Source: Notamacropus eugenii | Taxonomy: Eukaryota > Chordata > Mammalia > Diprotodontia > Macropodidae | Assembly (NCBI RefSeq): GCF_028372415.1 | Contig: NC_092872.1 | Coordinates: 91,866,575 to 91,930,574 of the forward strand | Reading direction: 5' to 3' | Length of the DNA: 64,000 nt | Part shown: positions 35,701 through 47,300 of the stretch, piece by piece | How positions within the stretch are numbered: the stretch's first letter is position 1 | Layout: every line of letters begins with the position of its first letter | Program-made: the position numbers and the translations under genes | Notes under the pieces: model-generated | Seen by the model: only the letters and a program-made list of their open reading frames with translations | What the model was told of the DNA's origin: nothing | The model's database searches: none

Positions 35701-38451
35701 CAGTTTTCAGAAGTTAGAAAACCCATTGTATTTTTCCCAATCTCAACCATACTTGAAGAATCCATTGAGTGTATAAATATCCCAGTACCTAAATCTTATC
35801 TTCAATTTCCAGAATCTAAGAGAAGGCAAAGAGCAGTTCGTTCCTTTTCAACAACCCAGAATCGCCCAACATCAAACCCTCCTTATTCCATGTACTAAAA
35901 AGTGAGATTTGCTTTGCCATTACCTCTATAGTTTGACTAAGCCTGTAAAAGGAAAAGATCTGGATTCCTATTTACATGTAGAGTATCTGAGATCCCATGA
36001 AATTGTCTAATTTGAACCTAATATAAAGATGTGAGTGCCATTAGGTTTGAAATAATAGCTCATGGATCCATACTAAGAGCTGGAAGGCATGTCATTTAAT
36101 CCAATCTTTTTATTTCAGATGAGGAAACTGAGGTTCAGAGAGGTAGGTTACATGACTTTCTTGGCATTATAGAGGTAGCATATAGGAATTGAATAGAGGT
36201 AGTATATAGGAGTTGAACCTACCATATCTCCTGATTTCCAAATCCTGTGCTCTTTTCACCATTACTGAATTTGTAATGATCTTAAGAAAAAGCTGGTAAG
36301 AAAATCTATAGGTAGGAAATAGTTAGGTAGTTTTTGTACTTAGTAATCTGAATGACCTCAATCTTAGTTCCAGTTTCACTTAGATATAGGCTTGAGTTCT
36401 AGACAAAATTCTCAAGTACCTGACTTTGTTTTAGCCTATCTCTTCAACCTTCTCTTTCCCTTTCAAGGGCCTCCTAGCTCCCTATCTCCATCCCACTTGA
36501 TGGCTTCTGTCTATATGGAATCCTGAAGGAAATAATGAACTCATTTGCACTAAAATGTTAACAGGGTTAATTTTTTGTCCTTCCTAGATTTATTCAAAAT
36601 TGGATCTCTATGATCAATAAATTTAAAGCTGATAGAGCATATCATTTTGCAGTTGAGGAAACTGAGGACCAGATAGGTTAAGTAATTTGTCAAGTGTCTC
36701 TGAGGTAATACAGAAGCAAAATTTGAATTCAGGTCTTCTGACTCCAAGTCTAAAACTATTTCCAGTAAACCATGTTAAGTAAGATTACTTAAAAGTAATA
36801 TATATATGTATTTACTATAACTTTCCGTTGTTAAGGATCTTATCTTAATGGAATCATATAGCTGAGTGGATGCCTTCCAAGCCTCTTCCTCTTAACTACT
36901 GCTTTCAATGGTCCAATACAGAAAATTAATCCCCTTTGATTCCTCTTAAGAATTGTTATAACTAAGCTGCCCCATGTCCTAATCCATGACTGATTCAAAA
37001 AATGGGCCTCCACAAGGAAAAAACATGGGAGATCTGTTTATCATTAGCTAAGCTGTCTCTGTACTGGTCTAGTCAGATTCAAGAGATAGCCTTTTTCTTT
37101 TAGATACAATAGGTCTTTGTATCACAATTTGCTACTATTCACACATCAGTTTATTTATGATTCTATTTGCACTGAAATTCTATAAGCTCCTCTACTCTGA
37201 TAAGTAGAGATAACTAGTCAATTCTAAGTTTGCCTGCATTGGATTAGAGGAGAGCTAAACCTTCTGTTTAGGGTTGGTTCTTTGACAGGAAAAATGGATT
37301 ATCCTAGACAATGCAATATGGGATTATCTGCCCACAATGACAGTTAGTCAACAAGCAGTTATTAAGTGCCTGCTAGGTGCCAGGCACTGTGGATACGAAG
37401 AAAGGCAAAAGACAGTCCCTGTCTTCCAGCAGCTCACAATCTAATGGTCAGGTCTGAGAGATTTGAAATGAATTAAGGCTATCACAGTACTCAAAGTGCC
37501 ATGACTGCAAGTTCTCTTTAAACCGGTAGCAAGAAACCAAATGCTCCTGGAAAATCCTGTTGAGTAGATGGCACCTACGTCCAGCGACAGGGTCAGAGTC
37601 AGCTCTGAACAAAATTGTGAAATAGTTATAGTTTCCTATGGAGTTAGGAAAGGGAAGAATAGGTAAGAACCTTTACTCTGCCCTTACTGGAGCACTGGTG
37701 CTGTTCTTGCTTTGGGAAAATAATTTTTATGTACCTACTGTCAAAAAATTTCTAGGTCCTGTCAGTCACACTTGGGCTCTGAAGCCTTACACTTGAAAAC
37801 CTCTTCTTCTGGGATCTCAATACCAGCCCCCTCTATAAATCATTATCAGTTTTTGAGTTCTGTTCTCTCACTGACTTGTTCTAGGTTGTCCTAATTTTTG
37901 GTCATAGTAATAGTAGAGTAAAAGAAACTTTAAGGCACATCTGTACTGGCTGGACACTCAGAATAGGTTAATGTGGGAAGGTTTCAAAGGAATGAACACC
38001 TAATAATGGAATTTCAGATGTTTTGTGGTTTCCTCTACAACTCTCAAATCATGTACAAACAGCCATATAAAGGGCTGCCTATTTCACTGACGACTTGCAA
38101 GGATAGTCTTTTATTCTAATCCCCCAGGGAAGAGATTTTAAACTTGAAATGAGAAATACTGCCGTAATGCCAGAAACCCTTGTCGTGTAGTTGGAATGTC
38201 AATATTTCAGTGCCGGGGTGTTCTGCACCTCTCTTGCATCTTGCCTGTACTTCTCAGCGTACTTGCCACATCTAACCCCATAACGTGCCTTCTCTCTGCC
38301 TCTTTCAGGTGCCAACCTGAACAAGTGTCAAGAAATGATGTGCAAATGTGACCAGGAACTTGCCCACTGCTTGGCCACAGTAGCATATAATGCAAGGTTC
38401 TTTTTCTTCCTCCATGCCCTTTGTGGAAATAAGCAGCCGAAGTGTGACTGA
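26158..38451 (+). CDS. PLA2G10: PLA2G10, group X secreted phospholipase A2 (whole gene, 4 coding exons)
   Basis: A calcium-dependent secreted enzyme that cleaves the sn-2 acyl chain of phospholipids, releasing fatty acid and lysophospholipid outside the cell. Coding exons 26158-26200, 29395-29545, 31735-31841 and 38309-38451 join through GT-AG introns in phases 1, 2 and 1 to 147 residues. A signal core spans about residues 2-13, and a short basic propeptide ends His-Arg-Arg at 22-24. The mature enzyme, Gly25-Asp147, is 123 residues, the known group X length. The calcium loop is Tyr47-Gly-Cys-Tyr-Cys-Gly-Ile-Gly-Gly55. The catalytic pair is His70 (CCQKHDCC) and Asp115 (CKCD). There are 16 cysteines, as needed for eight disulfides, and EEAGCSPK is typical of the group. 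The start is the ATG that opens the signal peptide. Its convergent position next to BFAR agrees with the human locus. The gene appears intact. Confidence 0.96.
27442..27695 (+). repeat. tRNA-like/MIR-type SINE in PLA2G10 intron 1
   Basis: AAGGGGCACAGTGGATAGAC, GCCTCAGTTTCCTCAACTGT and GGGTTGTTGTGAGGATCAG occur in sense order. Confidence 0.85.
28352..28590 (-). repeat. SINE with RTE-type tail in PLA2G10 intron 1, antisense
   Basis: CATTTGGGATTTTCTTGGCA, TACAGATGAGGAAACTGAGG and GTAAGTGTCTGAGGCAGG occur in reversed SINE order. Confidence 0.85.
29395..29545 (+). CDS. PLA2G10: PLA2G10 coding exon 2
   Basis: The acceptor follows a clear pyrimidine tract (CCCCCTCTCAG). A second AG six bases later (TTTCAG, ending at 29400) would drop two residues in frame. 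The exon encodes the end of the signal, the propeptide and the mature N-terminus through the calcium loop. The donor TTG|GTAGGT splits the Trp65 codon. Confidence 0.93.
30030..30115 (+). repeat. SINE 5' fragment in PLA2G10 intron 2
   Basis: AGTGGATAAGAGTGCTGGAT and GGAGTCAGAAAGACC are the tRNA-like SINE head only. Confidence 0.55.
30116..31734. other. PLA2G10 intron 2, remainder
   Basis: No further repeat or gene recognised. A short direct repeat of AGTACTGAGTTA-like units lies at 31220-31262. Confidence 0.5.
31735..31841 (+). CDS. PLA2G10: PLA2G10 coding exon 3
   Basis: Carries the active-site helix CCQKHDCCYE with catalytic His70, then EEAGCSPKMERYDWEC. The acceptor is CTCCAG|G and the donor is TGTG|GTAAGT. 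At 107 bases it fits phases 2 and 1. Confidence 0.96.
32085..32165 (+). repeat. SINE 5' fragment in PLA2G10 intron 3
   Basis: CCTAGTGGACAGGGTACTGG, TTTGAAGTCAGGAAGAC and AGGCTCAAATCCTAAC give the SINE head with its B-box-like part. Confidence 0.6.
32900..33045 (-). repeat. MIR-type fragment, antisense
   Basis: ATTTTACAGAAAGAGACTG followed by AAGGTCATGGAGTTAGG is a degraded reversed MIR. Confidence 0.45.
33110..33440 (+). repeat. LINE2 3' end split by a SINE
   Basis: The L2 part GACTATGAGCTCCTTGAGGA lies at 33222-33241. A reversed SINE follows at about 33256-33405 (CATTTTACAGATGAGGGACT to CACTCAGCTGCCC). The L2 end GTGTGCTTAATACCTGTT then resumes. Confidence 0.65.
33441..36079. other. PLA2G10 intron 3, middle
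   Basis: A SINE-like fragment at about 35085-35175 (antisense). Nothing else was recognised, including in the 138-codon open frame at 33808-34224, which lacks any domain, promoter or splice context. Confidence 0.45.
36080..36265 (-). repeat. MIR-type SINE, antisense
   Basis: TTCAGATGAGGAAACTGAGG and TTCAGAGAGGTAGGTTACAT, followed by a duplicated GAGGTAG(C/T)ATATAGGA stretch. Confidence 0.65.
36635..36775 (-). repeat. MIR-type SINE, antisense
   Basis: GCAGTTGAGGAAACTGAGGA and AATTTGAATTCAGGTCTTCT fit the reversed MIR. Confidence 0.6.
37340..37445 (+). repeat. LINE2 fragment
   Basis: AGTGCCTGCTAGGTGCCAGG, CACTGTGGATACGAAG and GCAGCTCACAATCTAATGG are typical L2. Confidence 0.75.
38309..38451 (+). 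CDS. PLA2G10: PLA2G10 coding exon 4 and stop
   Basis: Encodes NKCQEMMCKCDQELAHC with catalytic Asp115, then the C-terminal segment ending KQPKCD and TGA at 38449. The acceptor is CTCTTTCAG|G. The C-terminal end at the last cysteine plus Asp is as expected for group X. Confidence 0.96.
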
Positions 38452-38540
38452 CATACCTTGGAAATTTTCTTTTGGTTGCGGGTATATAAAAATGATTTTT
38501 CCCTAAACAAAAAGCAGTATCAGTGTTCCAGTAAGGGCAA

Positions 38541-38546
38541 AATAAA
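38541..38546 (+). promoter_or_regulatory. PLA2G10: PLA2G10 poly(A) signal
   Basis: The first AATAAA after the stop, 90 bases downstream. It implies a very short 3' UTR. Confidence 0.7.
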
Positions 38547-39039
38547 GGTTCTTAGCTACTTCTCCCTCATAGGCCTGAGACATGGACCCCATCTGTTGCC
38601 ACACTTCCTCTCAGCTGAAACCTAGCTGGAGCCCACTGCCTTACTTTCAGCTCATGGACAAATCCAAGAAACCGAGTTGTTCTACTGCGTAAATGGGAGG
38701 TGAAGGGAATTCTTCCCATTTTACCTATATTTTTATTTTTACCTATATTTACCCCTTCTAAATGGCGATTTAAATCAGAGACAGGCAAAGGTGATTTAAG
38801 TTTATGAGAAAGCAGGTCTAATAAATATGTCAGAAGACATGGGTTCTAATACATACCTCTTATCTCACTGTATGGCCTAAGGTTTAGCATTTTATAAAAC
38901 AAAAGCTTAATCTCTTAAATTCTGCTTTTATAATCATAAATTGGCCTTTATCCCCCAATATTTTTTATGGACTTCTCTTAACCTTTGGAAATTTTAGCTG
39001 GTAAACATTTTTTGCCTAGTTTACTCTAAAGCTCCCAAG

Positions 39040-39290
39040 TAGTTAGGTGGTAAGGTAGAGTACTGGTCCTAGAATCAGGAAGACCTGAGTTCAAATCTGG
39101 CCTCAGACCCTTAGTACTTGTGTGACCTTGGGCAAGTCACTTAACTTCTGTCAACCTGCTTCCCCAACTGTAAAATATGGGGACAATAACAGCACCTACC
39201 TCCCAGGATTGTTGTGAGGATCAAATGAGAATATTTATAAAGTGCCTAGCACATAGTAAACGCTATATAAATACTAGCTATTATTAGAAT
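39040..39290 (+). repeat. tRNA-like/MIR-type SINE, near full length
   Basis: From AGTTAGGTGGTAAGGTAGAG through GACCTGAGTTCAAATCTGGC and GTGACCTTGGGCAAGTCACT to ATAAATACTAGCTATTATT. Lies between the two convergent genes. Confidence 0.9.
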
Positions 39291-39809
39291 TGAATTGTCA
39301 AAGAAATTAATTTATAAGTATGATTTCCTATTAGAACTATTAAGAAGAAGAAATAAGGTACAGGCCAAAAACTACCTCTCTCTTCTGTTTCCAAGTTCTT
39401 GTAGCGAGATCAAAACTTATTTACCTGTCTTACAAAACTGCTGTTATACGATATTTTCCCTAATCTTTTACCTTCCTGGTATCTAGTATTGATTCTCTGT
39501 ACAGAAAAATAAATGTTTAAACTACACCAGATTATTGGTGCCATTCAACTCTAATGAGTTCATGTGCTTTGTTAAGAATTCAATGACTCCTGGTCATTTT
39601 TGTGATTATTAAAAAACTCATTTATGTAAAACCTGAGGCACTTTACAAAAAAGTGCCTCCCTTATAAGGATTCTGTGTAAATATTAGTACCATATTTCAG
39701 ATATATTCAGAGATGAAGGGATTTATCATGAGGAGATAGGTCTTGAACCAAAGTCAACCTTAGGTGTAGTGTTTTATCACCACACTTATCCTATATCAAA
39801 ACAAAGAAG

Positions 39810-39995
39810 CTTTAAGTGGACAACAGTGATCTGAGTGCCAATCCTCAGATACTTACTAGCTATATGACCCTGAGCAAGTCACTTAACCCTGTTTGCCTCC
39901 TCCTCATATGTAAACTGGAGAAGGAAATGGCAACCCCTCCAGTATCTTTGCCAAGAAAAGTTCCAGTGGGGTCAAGAGAATCCGACCACTGCCCA
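39810..39995 (+). repeat. SINE with RTE-type tail
   Basis: TGACCCTGAGCAAGTCACTT, GGAGAAGGAAATGGCAACC and CCAGTATCTTTGCCAAGAAA, with a decayed GTGGGGTCA tail. Confidence 0.8.
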
Positions 39996-40144
39996 ACAAT
40001 AGGCACATACCCTAGAGCTACTTCAGAGGAACTATTGATTCGGATAAGGTTTTATCAAAGGTAATTACACTAATGAAAGTACGTTTATCAGTCTTTTCAT
40101 CTCCGTAGCAGCTAAATAATGTTATCTCCCCCAGGCTTCTGTTT

Positions 40145-40600
40145 TACACATAGGAGAAAGAATGGCAAAACACTTCAGTATTTTTGCCAAGAGAACCTCA
40201 AATGGGGCCACAGATGGACAGAAGTGAACAAGGAAGGCTGGGCAAAGGAGCACGGAGTCCAGGGCAGGGAAGCTGTTCAGCTGCTTTTAGCTGTTAGGTT
40301 TTCTGGACAAAGATATTGCTCATTTTACAGAAAAGGAAAGTAAGGCAAAGAAGGTTACGTGATTTGCTCAGGATCACATAGCTATTAAGTATCTGAGGCT
40401 TGGCCACTCTATCAACTGATTTCTGAGGCTGGATTTGAGCTTAAATGAGCTGGGAAAAGTCACCTAACCTCTGCCTACCTGGATATAAAATGGTGAATCA
40501 CAACAGTAACCACCTCCCAGGCGTGCTGTGAGGATCAAAGGAGATAAGGCTTTGTAAATCTTACCAGGCAAGATGAACGCTAGCTGCTATCGATAAATGC
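40145..40600. repeat. Cluster of three SINE fragments
   Basis: A sense tail piece at 40148-40235 (GCCAAGAGAACCTCAAATGG), an antisense piece at about 40295-40410 (CATTTTACAGAAAAGGAAAG) and a sense piece at about 40430-40600 (CCTCCCAGGCGTGCTGTGAG). Confidence 0.6.
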
Positions 40601-40891
40601 CTTTTCATTTATATAACTGTCTCAGAATCACAGAGTGGGCAGAAGGGCACTCAGACGCCTAGTTCTACCTCGGGTCACAGCTGTTAGTGGCAAAACAGGG
40701 ATGAGAACTTCCCAGTCCAGTTTGGTTTCTGCCTCTCTGACAAGTACTGAAGAAGCCCTGAGGCTTAGTGCACCCCATGTATCTCGTAACATCTGAGAAG
40801 TGCTTGGAACCTTGGATGCGTTCAGTGTGTCAGGCCAGTGGGATGTCTCCAAAAATTCAGCTCTAAATTCACAAGGACTTGAAAAAACACT

Positions 40892-40897
40892 TTTATT
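40892..40897 (-). promoter_or_regulatory. BFAR: Likely BFAR poly(A) signal
   Basis: AATAAA on the minus strand, 1,004 bases after the BFAR stop. It would give a 3' UTR of about 1 kb. The 124-codon plus-strand frame over this region is antisense to it and not a gene. Confidence 0.55.
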
Positions 40898-41900
40898 TTG
40901 TTTAAAGTATTTTTTTGCAACCTTCAGATGCAAATATGAAACCCTCACTTCTAAGACGAGACACAAAGGGTCAAGGAATGGGTTCCAGAAGCCGCCACGT
41001 TTCTCTTTGGATAGTTCATCACACTATTCTGTATTTACAAATCACAGCTCTTGGTATAGATATCACATCACAAAGACAATGATACAGTGTGAGGTCAATT
41101 ATCAAATGTTTCTTAAAAGTACAATCTTGAAATCTGTCACAGATCCAATTATTTTTGAAAAAAAAGATTTTTAGGAAGCATTGAGACAGCAAAGAATGGC
41201 TAAAATTAGTCTTCATTACTTGCTCAAAGTTGTCCAATATCCTTTTTCAAATAAAAGGACGCAAACATTGATTAAAACTGGCTAGGAGGGAATATGTCAG
41301 CAACTCAATGACTGCAGTTTTCACTATGTCACCAACAAGACAGCATCTTCCACACTGCACTCTGATCTGCAGCTGTTAGTCACACCTGACTAAAAGTTCA
41401 CTTACTGAGAACATCTGGAAGGCAAGGTCCTGCCCAGGAGAATTTCACTTTCCCATCATCAGTACTCCAAATGAGATTCTCTTGTCACTTAGCAGCTCTA
41501 TCAAACTAGACCTCAGAAGGCCTGTTGAGAAGCAAATACACACAGCCTAATACCATGATACTTTAACGTATGTCCCATCTTCTCTGAGGAGCTCTAACAG
41601 TCCTTTGTAGCCATCGCTGAGCCTCACAACACCTTTGTGAGGTAGTTATAGTATGTGGCAAGTATCACTACTGTACAATCTGAATAAACCAATACTGGTT
41701 GGGGATGATGGGTCCTGTTTCCCATGCCAAGAAAAACTTTGTGTAGCTTTTTAAAAAAGCAGCTCCTTTTATCACTATAGAAAAGCGGACCCCCACCCTC
41801 CTCCCTTCCCCTCACTCCCACTGCAGCCCCCACCACTCTTTAAATTTCAAAGCTCAGACCTTCTGGAGGCCAGCTTCACTCAGAACCAGGACAGCAACAC

Positions 41901-42093
41901 TCACAACACTTGAGTTTCTAGTCTGCGAACTTCTTTGACCACAAGATCAATGTTGATAATTGGGTTAAAGTACAGGGCCCAGTAAAATAAACAGTTGCAA
42001 ATAAACTGAGGAATAATAGGCCAAAAAATGGCCACAAAAAGTCCCTGTGTTGATACTTTCCAAAAATGGCTCCACATTATGTGAGGAACAGTT
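41901..42093 (-). CDS. BFAR: BFAR last coding exon and stop
   Basis: Encodes TVPHIMWSHFWKVSTQGLFV, a long hydrophobic membrane segment and the basic C-terminal tail, with TGA at 41903-41901. The acceptor follows a strong pyrimidine tract (TTCTTTTTTCAG). Confidence 0.96.
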
Positions 42094-44295
42094 CTGAAAA
42101 AAGAAGAGGATTACGTTAGAATGAGCGTCTGTTAATTCCTATGGCCACTAACAGGCCTTTTTTTCAACTAGTGGGAAGAATCATCACACTTACTTCCAAA
42201 GAACCTGATCCAGACAAATATGTATGTCCTGGTTTGTATAAAAGAGTATTGTACACAGAAGTTGCTTCAGATTTATTTGCCCTCAACTTTGCAGGCTACT
42301 ACAAAGTTAAATCTCTTGAAGAGAAAAATCTTTCTCTCTTATTGAATGCATAGGTGAAACAGCAAGTCAAAGTAAGAGTGCTGGACTTGAATTAGGAGAG
42401 ACCTGGGTTCAAATCCTGGCTCTGTTACTCTGGGAAAGTGACTTGATCTTTCTGGAACTTAACCTTAAGATGGAAAAAATAATACACAGAGTACTCCTGA
42501 TTTCACAGGATTGTTGGACACTTTACATGCGAGTCATCAGTTTCTAAGATGTCTAATTCCAGATTCTCTGGGGCAAGTGAATATTTGCATTTATCCTTTA
42601 GAGTATACTTCCAACTAGTGGTGTTGATTATTTTTTTATTTTCACAGGGATGCTGGGATTCTGGGAATGGGAAAGAATGAATACAGGAATGGAAAGGGAA
42701 GAAAATGTTAAAGGGCAGAAATACAATTTCTTTAGCATTCTGAAAGGAAAAATGTTCCTCCCCACCCCAACCCAGCTCTGATCAATATTCATCCAAGAGT
42801 CACTGTATAATTGGATCATAGAATATTAGAGATGGAAAGAAAACCTTCAAAATCATTTAGTCCAAGCCCCTCATTTAGAGGAAGCCAGGTGGAATATGAA
42901 AGGACCATTGCGCTCAAGAGTCAGGAAACTGACTCTTGAGATTTCAAATCTTCCTTTAGATACCTACTGTGTGAGCTTGAGCACATCATGTAACCTCTCA
43001 GCCTCAGTTTCCTCGTCTGTAAAATGAGGGGGTTGGGATGAATGACCTCTTTCCAGATCTAAATCTATGATCCTATTATCAGATGAGAAAACTGCTGTCC
43101 AAAGTGATTAAGTGACTAAGTGATTAAGTCAAGTGAGATAATGATCAAATGAATAATATTTGTTAAGTCTGCAGCATACAGTAGACATTTAATAAATGCT
43201 TGTTCCGTCCCCTTTCTTCCTCTCAGGTCACACCTTAGGAAGAAAACCTGGACTGCCTAATGTCCAATTCATGTTCTATATCACTATGCAATTTGCCAAA
43301 AAAGAAACATTTTACTTTAATCCTTTTCTTAAAAGATCTCTACTCCCAAGAGTATGCTAATTTTTATATGTAAATAATACTTGGGGAAACATTTTATAAG
43401 AGATTATTTTTTCAAAAGTCCCCACAAAGAAGAGAACCTTCAAAATATTTCAGATACCTACTTGTCTTAAAAAATATTTCTTTCCCAGACTCTGATATTT
43501 CATCCATTTCTATACTTACTTCAGTTCATTCCTTGACCAAATCCTCCAAAAGGAAAATAACTCCAGAACAGACAGCAACATGGCATTAACAATAAGAAAC
43601 CGTGATGTCCAGTAGTGCACATCCAGCCAATCCCAGGCAAATTCAGCAATCAGTTGATATGGAAGGAAAGAATATTTAACAAGGAATTCTCTCCACTGCT
43701 TCCAAGTGGGCTCTTTAAAGTCCTTTGGGGAAAATTTAAAAAAAAAGGAAAAGAAAAAAAAATAACTAGTTGGTTGTACCAACTAGGTTACTTTTTATCC
43801 CTTTTCGAAACAACCTAAACTGAAGTTAATTTTAAAATTAAAATGATTGCCCAGATTGTATGGATTATAAAGATACTCATAATACTTACATAATTTCTGA
43901 AGCTCTCCAATATAGCTTTTGTTAAATGATGTTGAATGAATTAAAATAATCAAGTCCATTAATTTTTCTCTAACACATATATAACCCAGGTATGGAGGGG
44001 TAGAGAGGAGGAAGAAAAACAATAAAAAAAAAAAAATCTAAAAAAATCATGATAATTTGTTCTTTTTTTGAAAAAAAAAAAGGCCAGTAAAAGAAAGGCC
44101 AGTAAAAGAAAGTACAAGCATCAGCAAAAATTGGAAGAACAACTAGTTAAAGTAAATAATTTATAGAATATGTTATTTAAAAATAACAATAGAAATAAAA
44201 AAATGTGTATTACTGATGCAAGAATCTAAGCAAAGAGATGGCTATTTGGTAAGATTCAATAAGGTTGAACACACACACATGTGCACACACACGCA

Positions 44296-44355
<60 letters not shown>

Positions 44356-47300
44356 ACCTTTTCACCAGTGGAAAGACTGCCCAACGGAGGAGAACAACGC
44401 TTACAAAATCAAACATGAGACATCAGGTAGGCCACCTTTCAGAGCTGTTATGAATAAAAGGGCTTTATACATCTTAAAGTAGGGCAAGGAAAGTTAAGTT
44501 ATTTCTGTTTTCCCATACCAGGTTCTTATCAAAACATTTGGCTCTATCTAGGATGTATGCATGCACGTATGTATATGGGTATGTTTACATGTGCTACATA
44601 TATTTTTATATGTATAAAAATAAAAAATGGTTGAAGTCAAGATATTCTAAAAAAAAACTTACAAGAAACTTTGTGATGATATCCTCTTTCTCCTGTATGG
44701 GGCATATCGTATGGATGAAAGGTAAGAAGGTTTCTGCATAATCAAACAAGTACAGATACAACATACTGAGTCTTGGGGAGCTCTTCAGGGCATACAACAG
44801 GAATAATGACTTGCCTGGGTTGACGGCCTGAAATGCATTAGAAGGTGAACAATGCAATATTAAAAATAGGGAAATTATCCTCTTAAACTCACATTAAATC
44901 ATTTTGTAAAATATCATTTGCAATCTATTTTTGGTGGCCTTAACTGAAGCAATGCAGTGAGAAAGAGTAGCATTTATCATTAACATACAGTATGTAACTT
45001 AAATTATATAAAGTTCCAATTTCTAAAAGAATCTTTAAATGCCAGATTAGAGAAGCAGTAGCCTTACATAAAAGTTTCTTCTAAGTCTGGACAGCAAAGA
45101 TTCCATAGTACTGAAAATTCCAGTGATAGCATCTGACAGTGCCAGGGCTGGTTCCATCATGAGTCTTCAGGAAAGAGCACTTAGGCCAAGTGTAAGATTC
45201 ATGTTAACGGTACTCTTGGCCTCAAAAGGTAAAAGTTCTTGGCTACTTTCCATAAGATAAGGAAAGAAGAACTACTGAAATGCAAATAACATAGTGTGGA
45301 AACATGAAATATAAACATACTTATTTGATGGGAAAAAGTACTTAGCTGATTATCAATCTCAATGGAAAATTTAAGGAATCCTATTATATATAATGGAAAT
45401 ATTATATCAGAAGGAGCAAAAGGACATTGCTAATAACTCTATGACTTCATGCAAATCATGAGACCTCAAACATAAGTTAAGAGGGTCTAGGAATCTGTAA
45501 ATAATCTTCTAGGTCTTTTTTGGTCCCAAACTTGGTGATCCTGTTATGCTTACACTTCCTTTCCTTATTTAATCAACCCTCAATTCACTAGTATAGGAAT
45601 GAACTCCCAGGTGAGGAATTTCTTCTACTAATGTAGGATGGCACCTTCTCTGCACCTTGTAGTCTTAGAGAGAATTGTTTATACCAATGAAGTGAAGTGG
45701 GCAGCCAGGTGGAGGCAGATGCTGGACTGAAATCCAAGTTTTCCCGGGCTGGAGGCTGGCTCATTACCCACTATGCTACACTGCCTCTCAGGCAGATGGA
45801 ATAGAAATCACAACTTGATTTCTGGCTACAGAATACAGCACTTCCTTTTGCCACAGAATTATTTGTACTAACTATAATATTTTCAATATCTTAAAGATCT
45901 AGTTGCTATCCAGAAGGGAAGAGTTCAGGATTGGGAAACATTTTGGTTAGCAAATCCTACAAGCTAACCAGTTGGCTGGAATATATCTAACTCTCTGAGA
46001 CTAATGGGACTTTCACAGTATATTACAATTATACTACATTCATAGAATTTGAGCTTAAAAGGATCACTTGTTCCAATACACCTAATTTTATATATGAGGA
46101 AACTGAGACCCAGAGATCAAGAAAAGATTTATCCAGGGTCATATATCTGGTAATGCTAGAGCTGGGACTGACCACAGGACTTAGGTACTTTATGTTAAAA
46201 AGTCAACAAATGGTTTAATCTATGTATGAAGAAGGAATCAGCTGCTATAAAAGCTTACCTTGTATTCCCAAAGATTCTGTGGGGGTTTTACTCCTAAAGT
46301 TTTGACACGCTCCAGTTCCATTATGATGGCTTTTCTGTGGCTACTATTCTCTATGTTATATGGAGCCTTTGAAAAGTCTTCATCTGTCAATGTTAAAAGC
46401 AATCTATGGTAGGGGAGCAAAAAAGAAAAAAAAAAATCTATTCTTTTGAGATCATATGTTGAAAGTAGCTCTTCCATGTTCAAAATTCCTTCTTGGAAAT
46501 TACCCCAAACTTGTAAAAGAGCTAAAACATTTAATACACCTGGAACTTAACATAGATACTGTTCTATAAAGGATACCATAGCAATTGCTTAGCATTCTGG
46601 GGTAAACCATTCACAACAAGAGGCCAGTACAACAAAATACTGCTTTAAAATCCACAAAGTGACAACTTCCAAATCTCAGCAATAACATTTAATTGGAAAT
46701 AAAAGCACAGAAATGAATATTATACAGGAACAATATATAAGGCCTCCCAGCGTGTGACAAGTAGACAGTAGAGTCACTTAAAGGGATGCTTTGTTTTCGT
46801 AGAGCATAATGTCCGTAGAGGTCATGCTCCACATATCTGTTAAATGATCTGTTCAAATTTAATAAGCTTACTCAATTCCAAAAATTAAAAAAAAGCAAAC
46901 ATTAACAAGAGACTTGATCTTTTAAACAGGAGCATATTAACTAGAAACTTATTTTAAATAATCTGAAATAGCTGCATATATAAAAAAAACATAAGAATCA
47001 TTATACTGGGTCAGGCTCACAATCCATCCAACACAAAATTCAATCTTTGGCATTAGCACCAAGGTTGGCTTATGGAAAAGAACAGTTCATGAAACAACAG
47101 CTACAGTGGTATCCCTTACTACCTGTTTCTGTATAGTCATATACATTTCTCTAAATACTTTCTCATTCTTTAACGTGGAGTACAGAATTCTGTTTTACTA
47201 CCTGTTGGCTTAAAGTAATACTTCCTCATTAACGTCCTACTCCTTTACACTACATGAGATACACATTAGCTGTGGTTTTTGGTGAAAAATTCCATGTTCA

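Noticed and set aside
38501-38530. Alternative poly(A) signals near the PLA2G10 stop
   Set aside because: Only A-rich sequence without AATAAA or ATTAAA before 38541.
40800-41174. 124-codon plus-strand frame
   Set aside because: Antisense to the BFAR 3' UTR, with low-complexity content and no homology recognised.
44210-44453. Frames of poly-Val-Cys and poly-Thr-His
   Set aside because: Read from the (CA)n microsatellite.
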